Shown in pieces: positions 6,413-12,258 of a stretch of 18,009 nucleotides of DNA. Under the pieces are notes generated by a model. The model saw only the letters and a program-made list of their open reading frames with translations, did no database searches and was not told the DNA's origin. Position 1 is the stretch's first letter. Every line of letters begins with the position of its first letter. Both the position numbers and the translations under genes were made by a program. The stretch is from Lachnospiraceae bacterium. GTDB taxonomy: Bacteria > Bacillota > Clostridia > Lachnospirales > Lachnospiraceae. The DNA is taken from assembly GCA_017380975.1 (NCBI GenBank), contig JAFOCX010000008.1:1-18009 (forward strand), read 5' to 3'.

Positions 6413-7849
6413 TCACCCGAAGAAATCGAGAAGCTGAGCATAGAAGATAAGACTCAGAATGATCGGCACCACAAATTTGAAACAGAAATTGTAGTATCTA
6501 TAACCGATAAATCGATTACCGGAAAGTTCACATTCGTTTTTGATGATCTCTGTTTTCCAGACCCATCCGATCAGAACGCTCAATGAGAGAGCACCCAGAG
6601 GCATGACAATGCCTTCTGCGATGAGATCATAAAAATCATACCAGCTGTCATTCCACATGGCATAGCCTGCCCCGCCCATTTCATAACCAAGCAATTCAAA
6701 TGGTGCCGGGATTAAGGCATTTCCGCTGCCAAGAGCATCCAGAGCAGCAGGCAGTCCTAAAATAAGAGCAAGTAATGCGAACATGCAGGAAATTTTCTTT
6801 CGATTCGGGTTCTTCCCCTTGCTGATCGCCAGATCAATCTGGAATGTGGTACAAAGTTCCAAAAGAGAAATGGACGATGTGACAGATGCAATAAATACCA
6901 GGAAGTAGAACATGAAACCGATCAGATTTCCGAAGGTTCCCATATTTTCAAAAATTGTCTGTAAGGAAACGAAAAGTAATACCGGACCTTTATTGTAAGC
7001 GACACCGAAAGCTGCACATGCCGGCATAACTGCCATACCGGACATAAGGGCGATTATCGTATCTGCAAGCGGGATAATGATCGTGTTTTTCTGAAGGTTT
7101 TCATTTTTGGATAGATAAGAACCATATGTGATCATACAGCCGATGCCCAGAGAAAGAGAGAAAAACATCTGACCGGCGGCTGCTTTAAAAACACCCCAGA
7201 AACCAATTTCCGGATCTGAGAAAACAGAAAAATCCGGTTTAAACATAAAACTGTATCCGGCTGCAGCGCCCGGCTGGAAAGCGATATAAACAATGATAAA
7301 CAGCAAAATAAAGAACAGTGCCGGCATTGCCACAGATGCAAATTTTTCGATACCTTTGTCGATGCCTCCCATGACGATGGCAACCGTTACCGCCATAAAA
7401 AGAAAGAAATACAATAACATGGAATCGTAATCATAAAGCAGATATTCAAGGAAATTGGATCCCTGACCGGCGAAACCTTCCATACCTAGGATCTGCATCA
7501 GATAGCCGACCATATAGCGTGTTACCATACCGCCCAGTACGCAGTAGAAAGATAAGATCAGAAGGCCGGCAAACACACCCAAAAAGCCGATCCATGCATA
7601 TTTTTTAGAAAAAGATAAGTAGGCACCCATGATTCCTTTGCCGGTTTTTCTTCCAATCGCCAATTCACCCAGCATGATGACGATGCCCACCAGCGCGGTA
7701 AGGATCAGATAGATCGCTAAAAATGCGAATCCTCCGTTCTTGCCCATTTTGTAAGGGAATCCGACAATATTTCCGAGACCGACTGCGGAACCGACGGCAG
7801 CCATCAGGAAACCAAAGTTCGAACCCCATTGTCCTCGCTTATAATCCAT
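6413..7849 (-). CDS. Sodium:neurotransmitter symporter (NSS/SNF) family transporter
   Basis: This membrane protein (478 aa, about 11-12 helices) has the LeuT fold and takes up amino acids or amines with Na+. Helix 1 carries the unwound ion/substrate site, GSAVGLGNIVGFPYKMGKNGG (about 20-40). Helix 6 reads FFSLSLGIGCMITYGSYLS and helix 8 reads TSSISLLE, where LeuT places its Na2 ligands. Position 30, the extracellular-gate arginine in LeuT (FLRFP), is glycine here (IVGFP). The frame opens at 7891, but AAGGAGG lies about 10 bases before the ATG at 7849 and the protein from there (MDYKRGQWGS) aligns with LeuT from its first residue, so 7849 is used. It is divergent from a second LysR gene. The substrate cannot be read from sequence; neighbouring genes suggest a sulfur or aromatic amino acid. 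Confidence 0.93.
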   Translation of the reverse strand: MDYKRGQWGSNFGFLMAAVGSAVGLGNIVGFPYKMGKNGGFAFLAIYLILTALVGIVIMLGELAIGRKTGKGIMGAYLSFSKKYAWIGFLGVFAGLLILSFYCVLGGMVTRYMVGYLMQILGMEGFAGQGSNFLEYLLYDYDSMLLYFFLFMAVTVAIVMGGIDKGIEKFASVAMPALFFILLFIIVYIAFQPGAAAGYSFMFKPDFSVFSDPEIGFWGVFKAAAGQMFFSLSLGIGCMITYGSYLSKNENLQKNTIIIPLADTIIALMSGMAVMPACAAFGVAYNKGPVLLFVSLQTIFENMGTFGNLIGFMFYFLVFIASVTSSISLLELCTTFQIDLAISKGKNPNRKKISCMFALLALILGLPAALDALGSGNALIPAPFELLGYEMGGAGYAMWNDSWYDFYDLIAEGIVMPLGALSLSVLIGWVWKTEIIKNECELSGNRFIGYRYYNFCFKFVVPIILSLIFYAQLLDFFG

Positions 7850-7900
7850 ACTGAGAGTTCCTCCTTGAATGTATAAAGTGTAATGAAACATGTAAAATTA

Positions 7901-7930
7901 TTCACACGAATATGTTACTTATGATATAAT
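7901..7930 (+). promoter_or_regulatory. Promoter of the second LysR gene
   Basis: TTCACA (7901-7906), an 18-base spacer and TATAAT (7925-7930) preceded by TGA, which makes an extended -10. Transcription would start near 7937, leaving about 84 bases of leader. Confidence 0.65.
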
Positions 7931-7972
7931 GAAAAAATAGGATTTACAACTATAGAATCTTCATAATAACAT
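7912..7972. repeat. Interrupted inverted repeat in the NSS / LysR intergenic region
   Basis: ATGTTA-C-TTATGA (7912-7924) is mirrored by TCATAA-TAACAT (7961-7972), matching over 12 positions apart from one unpaired base. The two arms lie on either side of the predicted LysR start site and could be paired binding sites for the LysR protein. AT-richness makes chance possible. Confidence 0.35.
7921..7949 (-). promoter_or_regulatory. Possible promoter of the NSS transporter gene
   Basis: On the minus strand, TTGTAA (7949-7944), a 17-base spacer and TATCAT (7926-7921). Its -10 shares bases with the -10 of the opposing LysR promoter, so the two promoters would exclude each other. The match is modest. 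Confidence 0.4.
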
Positions 7973-8020
7973 AAGAAAAAATTATTATAGGGAATATTAA
8001 GAAACAGGAGATAGATTGAA

Positions 8021-8935
8021 ATGAACACGAATCAGCTCAGATATTTTGTAGCAGCTGCAGAAAGTAAGAGCTTTACAAAAGCTGCGGAACAGTATTATAT
8101 TTCCCAAACTGCGATCACACAGCAGATCAGGGTTTTGGAGGATACCCTTGGCGTGGCATTGTTTGACCGCAGCAGCAGGCCGATTTCTCTGACACCTGCA
8201 GGCCGTACTTTTTTAACGGATGCCAGAGCAATTTTAGAACGTATGGACAATGCCATGCACCGTGTACAGGAAGCATCCGTCGGAATGGTTGGTAATCTCT
8301 GCGTCGGTTATACAAAAGGCTATGAGAGAAATGACAGAACCAATGATATGATGAAACAGTTTCACAGAAAATATCCAAACGTACTTGTTTCTTGTTATCG
8401 CAGAAATACGGATTTTCTGGCAGCCGGTCTCTTGAAAGGTGAATTTGATATCATATTTACATGGGATAGTACAGAGTTAATGAAAAATAATGATGTAGAG
8501 TGTGTTCTTGTTGAAAGAAGTCCTCTGATGGTTTCTGTTTATGGAAATCATCCGTTAGCGCGAAGAAAGTCTATCCGTCGTCAGGAACTGAAAAATGACC
8601 GCATTCTGTTCATGACTCCATCCAGTAACGGCGAGTCAGTCGGAGATCTTCGTTTCTATGAAAAGTACGAAGAGGCAGGTTATCAGCCGAATATCATTTT
8701 CCGTTCCAACGATGCAGAAAGCATTTTGATGATGATCGCAGCAGAGGAAGGAATTTCTATTTTACCGGCTTATGTGACACAAAAGCTGATCAATGCGGAG
8801 AACATTGTATTCATTCCACTAATTGGAGAAGGAGAAGTTGTAGAGATCATCGCGGCCTGGAAAAAAGAGAACGGAAACGTGGTGCTTCAGCAGTTTATCG
8901 AGCAGTTTCAGAATGAGAAAATAGAGGAAAATTGA
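8021..8935 (+). CDS. LysR-family transcriptional regulator (divergent from the NSS transporter gene)
   Basis: An LTTR of 304 aa. Residues 1-60 form the DNA-binding domain (NQLRYFVAAAESKSFTKAAEQYYISQTAITQQIRVLEDTLGVALFDR), followed by the linker helix and a two-lobed effector domain. AGGAG lies 10 bases before the ATG. It is divergent from the NSS transporter gene and 138 bases upstream of the PLP lyase gene on the same strand. I see no terminator between it and the lyase gene, only a short AAAAGCTTTT palindrome without a loop. Both neighbours are plausible targets, which would put uptake and cleavage of one amino acid under one sensor. It is clearly a different LTTR from the one ending at 4008, not a recent duplicate. 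Confidence 0.95.
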   Translation: MNTNQLRYFVAAAESKSFTKAAEQYYISQTAITQQIRVLEDTLGVALFDRSSRPISLTPAGRTFLTDARAILERMDNAMHRVQEASVGMVGNLCVGYTKGYERNDRTNDMMKQFHRKYPNVLVSCYRRNTDFLAAGLLKGEFDIIFTWDSTELMKNNDVECVLVERSPLMVSVYGNHPLARRKSIRRQELKNDRILFMTPSSNGESVGDLRFYEKYEEAGYQPNIIFRSNDAESILMMIAAEEGISILPAYVTQKLINAENIVFIPLIGEGEVVEIIAAWKKENGNVVLQQFIEQFQNEKIEEN

Positions 8936-8965
8936 TAAGAAAAAGCTTTTATATTCTACATTAAG

Positions 8966-8974
8966 TGATATAAT
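8966..8974 (+). promoter_or_regulatory. Extended -10 promoter of the PLP lyase gene
   Basis: TGATATAAT (TG-N-TATAAT) lies 99 bases before the lyase start. The same TGATATAATG string is at the second LysR promoter (7923-7931). No strong -35 is present; TTTTAT at 8947-8952 is the nearest, at 16 bases. A second TATAAT at 9050-9055 is too close to the start codon to serve. Confidence 0.5.
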
Positions 8975-9005
8975 GTTTTTGGGATTAAAATAGAACTTTT
9001 ATTCC

Positions 9006-9028
9006 GACAGGGCTTGGGAAGACCTGTC
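9006..9028 (+). promoter_or_regulatory. Hairpin in the 5' leader of the PLP lyase gene
   Basis: GACAGG (9006-9011) pairs with CCTGTC (9023-9028), then after one G/A mismatch CTT pairs with AAG around a GGG loop. No T-run follows, so it is not a simple terminator. It may be an mRNA-stability or regulatory element. I do not recognise a known riboswitch. Confidence 0.45.
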
Positions 9029-9073
9029 CGCAACAAATAAATTTCTAATTATAATATGAGGAGGATGTCAATC

Positions 9074-10270
9074 ATGGCAGTTTTGAAACCACAGGATGAG
9101 CACTACACAACAGCTCAGGATATTTGTACACATTTAGGCGATGAGTACGCGCAGTTCATGGGCGCGATCGTTCCGCCGATCTTCCAGAACTCTCTGTTCG
9201 TAAAACCGACACCAAAGAATGGTGTTCCGGACAGCGGATTCGTATACAGCCGTGTTTCCAACCCGACGATGGACATTGCAGAGCGTAAGATCGCAGCGCT
9301 GGAAGGCGCAGAGGCAGCAGCAGTATTTTCTTCCGGTATGGGCGCGATCTCTGCAGCGATCATGCATTTCGTAAAGAAAGACTGTCACATTGTAGCTCCG
9401 CATACAATCTACGGTCCGACACGTACATTCATTACAAAGTACCTTGCTGAGAAATTCGGCGTAACACATACATTTGTACACGGTGTAGATCCGGAGGAGT
9501 TCAGAAACGCGATCCGTCCGGAGACAACTCTCATCTACTTAGAGAGCCCGTCCAGCTTAACACTTTACATGCAGGATATCGAGGAAGTTGCGAAGATTGC
9601 CAAAGAGCACGGCATCGGAACAGTAATTGACAATACATACGCAACTCCGCTTCATCAGAATCCGTACAAATACGGTATTGATCTGATCTGCCATACAGCG
9701 TCCAAGTACATGGGCGGCCACAGTGATATCATCGCAGGTGTGGTTGCAGGCTCCAAAGAGAACATTGAGCAGATCGCATGCAACGAAAGAGAGCTCATGG
9801 GTGCATGTATGGATCCGCACCAGGCTTGGCTCCTGATCCGTGGTCTTCGTACAATGCCGGTTCGTGTGAAAGCACACGGAGAGAGCGGTATGAAGGTTGC
9901 AAAATGGTTAGAGCAGCATCCATGTGTAAAACAGGTATTCTATCCGGGTCTTGACAGCCATCCGCAGAAAGAGCTGGTTGACAAATACTTAAAGGGCAAG
10001 ACAAACGGTCTCCTTGCATTTACATTTGATGGTACAGCAGCACAGGCAACCGAGTTTGTTTACTCCCTCAAGATGTTCCAGTTTGGCGTAAGCTGGGGCG
10101 GTTTCGAGAGCCTTTGCGTAATGCCATCCGTTGGTATGAGCGAGGAAGAAGCAGAGTTCCTGGATATCCCGACAAACCTGATTCGTCTCCATGTTGGTCT
10201 TGAGGATGTGGATACACTGATCGCAGATCTCGAGCAGGCATTTGAAGCAAGCAAAAAGATTACAGAATAA
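9074..10270 (+). CDS. Cys/Met-metabolism PLP-dependent lyase (cystathionine beta/gamma-lyase class)
   Basis: A fold-type I PLP enzyme (398 aa) of the trans-sulfuration family, which includes cystathionine gamma-synthase, beta-lyase, gamma-lyase and methionine gamma-lyase. Seen: YSRVSNPT (59-66), the phosphate loop SSGMG (87-91), the stacking tyrosine in YGPT (Y113), IDNTYATP with D186, and the PLP lysine in TASKYMGGHSD (K211). Methionine gamma-lyases usually carry YGCT at 113-116; here the cysteine is proline. The block YLESPSSLTLYMQDI resembles MetC-type beta-lyases. I therefore favour cystathionine/cysteine lyase activity, but specificity within this family is not reliable from sequence. 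Of the in-frame ATGs at 9056, 9065 and 9074, AGGAGG (9059-9064) lies 9 bases before 9074, so that is the start. It follows the LysR gene and may be under its control. Confidence 0.9.
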   Translation: MAVLKPQDEHYTTAQDICTHLGDEYAQFMGAIVPPIFQNSLFVKPTPKNGVPDSGFVYSRVSNPTMDIAERKIAALEGAEAAAVFSSGMGAISAAIMHFVKKDCHIVAPHTIYGPTRTFITKYLAEKFGVTHTFVHGVDPEEFRNAIRPETTLIYLESPSSLTLYMQDIEEVAKIAKEHGIGTVIDNTYATPLHQNPYKYGIDLICHTASKYMGGHSDIIAGVVAGSKENIEQIACNERELMGACMDPHQAWLLIRGLRTMPVRVKAHGESGMKVAKWLEQHPCVKQVFYPGLDSHPQKELVDKYLKGKTNGLLAFTFDGTAAQATEFVYSLKMFQFGVSWGGFESLCVMPSVGMSEEEAEFLDIPTNLIRLHVGLEDVDTLIADLEQAFEASKKITE

Positions 10271-10274
10271 TATA

Positions 10275-10316
10275 AAAAAGCGGCATTTCTGAAATTCAGA
10301 GATGCCACTTTTTTTA
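10275..10316. terminator. Bidirectional terminator after the PLP lyase gene
   Basis: AAAAAAGCGGCAT...ATGCCACTTTTTTT, with inner pairing CTGAA/TTCAG, has A-rich and T-rich flanks on the two sides. It overlaps the last codon of the convergent gene ending at 10314 by 3 bases. Confidence 0.88.
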
Positions 10317-10706
10317 TTCCCATGTAAGAAGATAATGTCCGGAAGCGGACTTAAAATGAAACACTAAGTAATATCGTTTTTTTGCCTCGATCGGGATCTG
10401 TGCATGCTGCGCAGCAGAATCCAGTCGCAGAATACAATTCTTAGATGCATCAAGAAGTTCCATTGCTGCCTCACCTTTGGATAAATCCAGATCGAAATGA
10501 AAGTTCACAGTTTTAGTTTCGCGAAAGGTAACGACTCGTTTTGTATATCCCGTACAGGAGGTAAAGGAAGCTTTTCTGCCGCCCATGGAGCCGACATATA
10601 CAAGGGCGCGTTTTGTGTTGATCACAAAATAGCCGTTTGTATACAGCCAGTAAAAGATAATGCCCATCATCATGGAGAGCGCGATAAAAGCAATAAACTT
10701 GTCCAT
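10314..10706 (-). CDS. Membrane-anchored small protein of unknown function
   Basis: I do not recognise this 130-aa protein. Residues about 4-25 form one hydrophobic helix (FIAFIALSMMMGIIFYWLY) with almost no residues before it. There is no lipobox or clear signal-peptidase site, so it is probably an N-terminal anchor. The rest is hydrophilic and rich in beta-prone residues, with alternating patterns such as TKTVNFHFDLDLSKGEA and KKRYYLVFHFKSASGHYLLTWE, which suggests a small beta-sandwich. Topology is uncertain. The gene has a good GGAGG 8 bases before the ATG, its own near-consensus promoter and a terminator shared with the lyase gene, so it is likely a real, separately transcribed gene. Neighbours give no functional hint. 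Confidence 0.8.
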   Translation of the reverse strand: MDKFIAFIALSMMMGIIFYWLYTNGYFVINTKRALVYVGSMGGRKASFTSCTGYTKRVVTFRETKTVNFHFDLDLSKGEAAMELLDASKNCILRLDSAAQHAQIPIEAKKRYYLVFHFKSASGHYLLTWE

Positions 10707-10750
10707 AGATCAAACCTCCAATCGAGATCGTGTGTGTACGTTATGATTTT

Positions 10751-10778
10751 ATTGTAAAACGAGGCTGTAGAATGTCAA
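10751..10778 (-). promoter_or_regulatory. Promoter of the membrane-anchored protein gene
   Basis: On the minus strand, a perfect TTGACA (10778-10773), a 16-base spacer and TACAAT (10756-10751), 45 bases before the start codon. Confidence 0.7.
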
Positions 10779-10820
10779 TACATTTTACATGTTCTATAGA
10801 TAAGATTTACCACGTATTGA

Positions 10821-10849
10821 TTGTATGAAAAAAGATTTTATTCTATACT
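10821..10849 (+). promoter_or_regulatory. Promoter of the HD-domain gene
   Basis: TTGTAT (10821-10826), a 17-base spacer and TATACT (10844-10849), about 65 bases before the TTG start. It is divergent from the promoter at 10751-10778, with about 40 bases between the two -35 boxes. Confidence 0.6.
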
Positions 10850-10914
10850 GTCGATGTATGAAAGAAACATAGTCAATAAGAAAAAGAGAATGAATGAGGA
10901 AAAGGAGGAAATCA

Positions 10915-11571
10915 TTGACGTATAAGGAAATTAGAAAGAATAAGGAAGTTTTAGCGTATTTAAAAAAAGGAAATGATAATTTAGGCGTTTTGGGATTTAC
11001 CGATCACTCAGAAGTTCATTGTACCGTGGTGGCAGAGCGTGCCGGTATGATCCTGAAAAAGCTTGGATATTCTGATCAGGATGTGGAAGTGGCAAAAATT
11101 GCCGGATTTATGCATGATATCGGAAATGCAGTGAACCGAAAGAATCACGGTGAGTACGGAGCCCTGCTGGCAGACCGAATTTTGGAAAAGACAGATTTAC
11201 CGTTGGAGGATCGTGTCGCCATTGTATCTGCGATCGGAACGCATGATGAATCCACGGGTGGTGCAAAAGATGCGATTTCTGCAGCACTGATTCTTGCAGA
11301 TAAAACAGACGTGAGAAGAAATCGTGTAAGACCAAAAGAAATGTCAAATTTTGATATTCATGACCGCGTGAATTATGCAGTAACAGAAGCAAAATTAAAG
11401 GTAAATCCGGATAAGAAAATGATCACACTGAACTTGCAGATCGATGAAAATATTTGCTCGATGTTGGAGTATTTTGAGATCTTTCTTCAGAGAATGCTGA
11501 TGTGCAGAAGAGCAGCGGAGATGCTTGGAGTGAAATTCAAGCTGACAGCGAACGGAAGTAAAATTGTATAA
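10915..11571 (+). CDS. HD-domain phosphohydrolase, small stand-alone
   Basis: A 218-aa HD-superfamily protein, expected to be a metal-dependent phosphohydrolase; the substrate is not predictable (nucleotides, cyclic nucleotides and RNA are all known in the superfamily). Metal ligands in order are H31 or H35, the HD doublet in FMHDIGN (H67-D68), H78 in NHGEYGA, H110 in GTHDES and D129 in LADKTDVRR. This is the fuller set seen in HD-GYP/YqeK-like proteins. There is no KH, CBS or receiver domain. The frame opens at an ATG at 10894, but AAGGAGG (ending 10908) sits inside that extension and is 6 bases before TTG at 10915; the extension RKRRKS looks like a translated ribosome site. I therefore choose the TTG start (MTYKEIRKNK). 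The gene has its own promoter and two tandem terminators. Confidence 0.85.
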   Translation: MTYKEIRKNKEVLAYLKKGNDNLGVLGFTDHSEVHCTVVAERAGMILKKLGYSDQDVEVAKIAGFMHDIGNAVNRKNHGEYGALLADRILEKTDLPLEDRVAIVSAIGTHDESTGGAKDAISAALILADKTDVRRNRVRPKEMSNFDIHDRVNYAVTEAKLKVNPDKKMITLNLQIDENICSMLEYFEIFLQRMLMCRRAAEMLGVKFKLTANGSKIV

Positions 11572-11582
11572 AAGGATTGTGG

Positions 11583-11610
11583 GACGGGCAGAAGATGGGC
11601 TCGTTTTTTT
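11583..11610 (+). terminator. Terminator of the HD-domain gene
   Basis: ACGGGC pairs with GCTCGT (one G-U pair) around a 9-base loop and is followed by seven T. It is 12 bases after the stop codon. Confidence 0.75.
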
Positions 11611-11614
11611 GTTA

Positions 11615-11650
11615 TAAAAAACCTACCCCGACGGAACGGGATAGGTTTTT
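11615..11650. terminator. Bidirectional terminator between the HD and YwlG-family genes
   Basis: AAAAAACCTACCCCG pairs with CGGGATAGGTTTTT (one A/C mismatch) around a small loop. It ends the minus-strand pncB operon and backs up the previous terminator on the plus strand. Confidence 0.88.
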
Positions 11651-11664
11651 CAATGCATATAGTA

Positions 11665-12240
11665 TTACTGATAGATCGCTCTTTCGCCACCGATGAATTT
11701 CAGTCTTGTTCTTGCACAGACAACGTGTGCGGAACCGATGGAATTTTTCTTTGTTCTGACCGGAACAGCCACGGAACGAAGATGCATGCCAATTAAAGTA
11801 TCACCGATGTCGATGCCTGCATGTGCCTGGATCTTCTCAACTGCACACGGTGCAGCAAAGTTGTTCCATGCAGCTACGGAGAAGGACCCGCCTGCTTTTA
11901 ACTGCGGTTTTACGTTTACCATTTCGAGACCATATTTCTCAGCAGCTTCTTCTTCGATAATGATAGCACGGTTTAAGTGCTCACAGCACTGTGCTGCAAG
12001 ATAGATCTGGTGTTTTTTAGCAACATTGTTGAGAGCGTTGAATACGGTCTCACCAACCTCTTTGCTGGAGTAGCGGCCGATGGTATGAGCTGCGATCTCA
12101 CTGGAAGAGCAGCCGATGACCATGATCTGGCCCGGTTTCATATTTGCAGTTTCAATTAATTCTTCAATGATCTCTGTGGCTTCAGCCGCGATCACGTCTA
12201 AATCCACGTCTACGGATTTTGCAATATCAGTTGCGCCCAT
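11665..12240 (-). CDS. UPF0340 / YwlG family protein (TIGR01440, DUF436)
   Basis: A 191-aa protein of the conserved Firmicutes family UPF0340 (B. subtilis YwlG), whose biochemical role is not established as far as I know. It is recognised from VIGCSSSEIAAHTIG (41-55), LAAQCCEHLNRAIIIEEE (81-98) with adjacent cysteines C85-C86 and H88, and the C-terminal GMHLRSVAVPVR...GSAHVVCARTRLKFIGGERA. Length equals the family norm. The conserved cysteines and histidine could bind a metal or act in catalysis, but that is only a guess. It is the second gene of an operon with pncB; the two are 18 bases apart and its AAAGGA ribosome site lies in that gap, about 11 bases before the ATG. The link to NAD salvage is suggestive only. 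Confidence 0.88.
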   Translation of the reverse strand: MGATDIAKSVDVDLDVIAAEATEIIEELIETANMKPGQIMVIGCSSSEIAAHTIGRYSSKEVGETVFNALNNVAKKHQIYLAAQCCEHLNRAIIIEEEAAEKYGLEMVNVKPQLKAGGSFSVAAWNNFAAPCAVEKIQAHAGIDIGDTLIGMHLRSVAVPVRTKKNSIGSAHVVCARTRLKFIGGERAIYQ

Positions 12241-12258
12241 ATAGATATAAATCCTTTC

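Noticed and set aside
6365..6586. 73-codon plus-strand frame after the cysteine desulfidase gene
   Set aside because: It starts inside the terminator and runs antisense to the end of the NSS transporter; no ribosome site.
8940..8951. AAAAGCTTTT palindrome after the second LysR gene as a terminator
   Set aside because: It has no loop and only a weak AT stem, so it cannot act as an intrinsic terminator.
9050..9055. TATAAT just before the PLP lyase start
   Set aside because: Transcription from it would begin near or inside the ribosome site, leaving no usable leader, and no -35 is present.
10497..10757. 86-codon plus-strand frame antisense to the small membrane protein
   Set aside because: No ribosome site or promoter. 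The opposite strand has both and a protein with a clear membrane segment.
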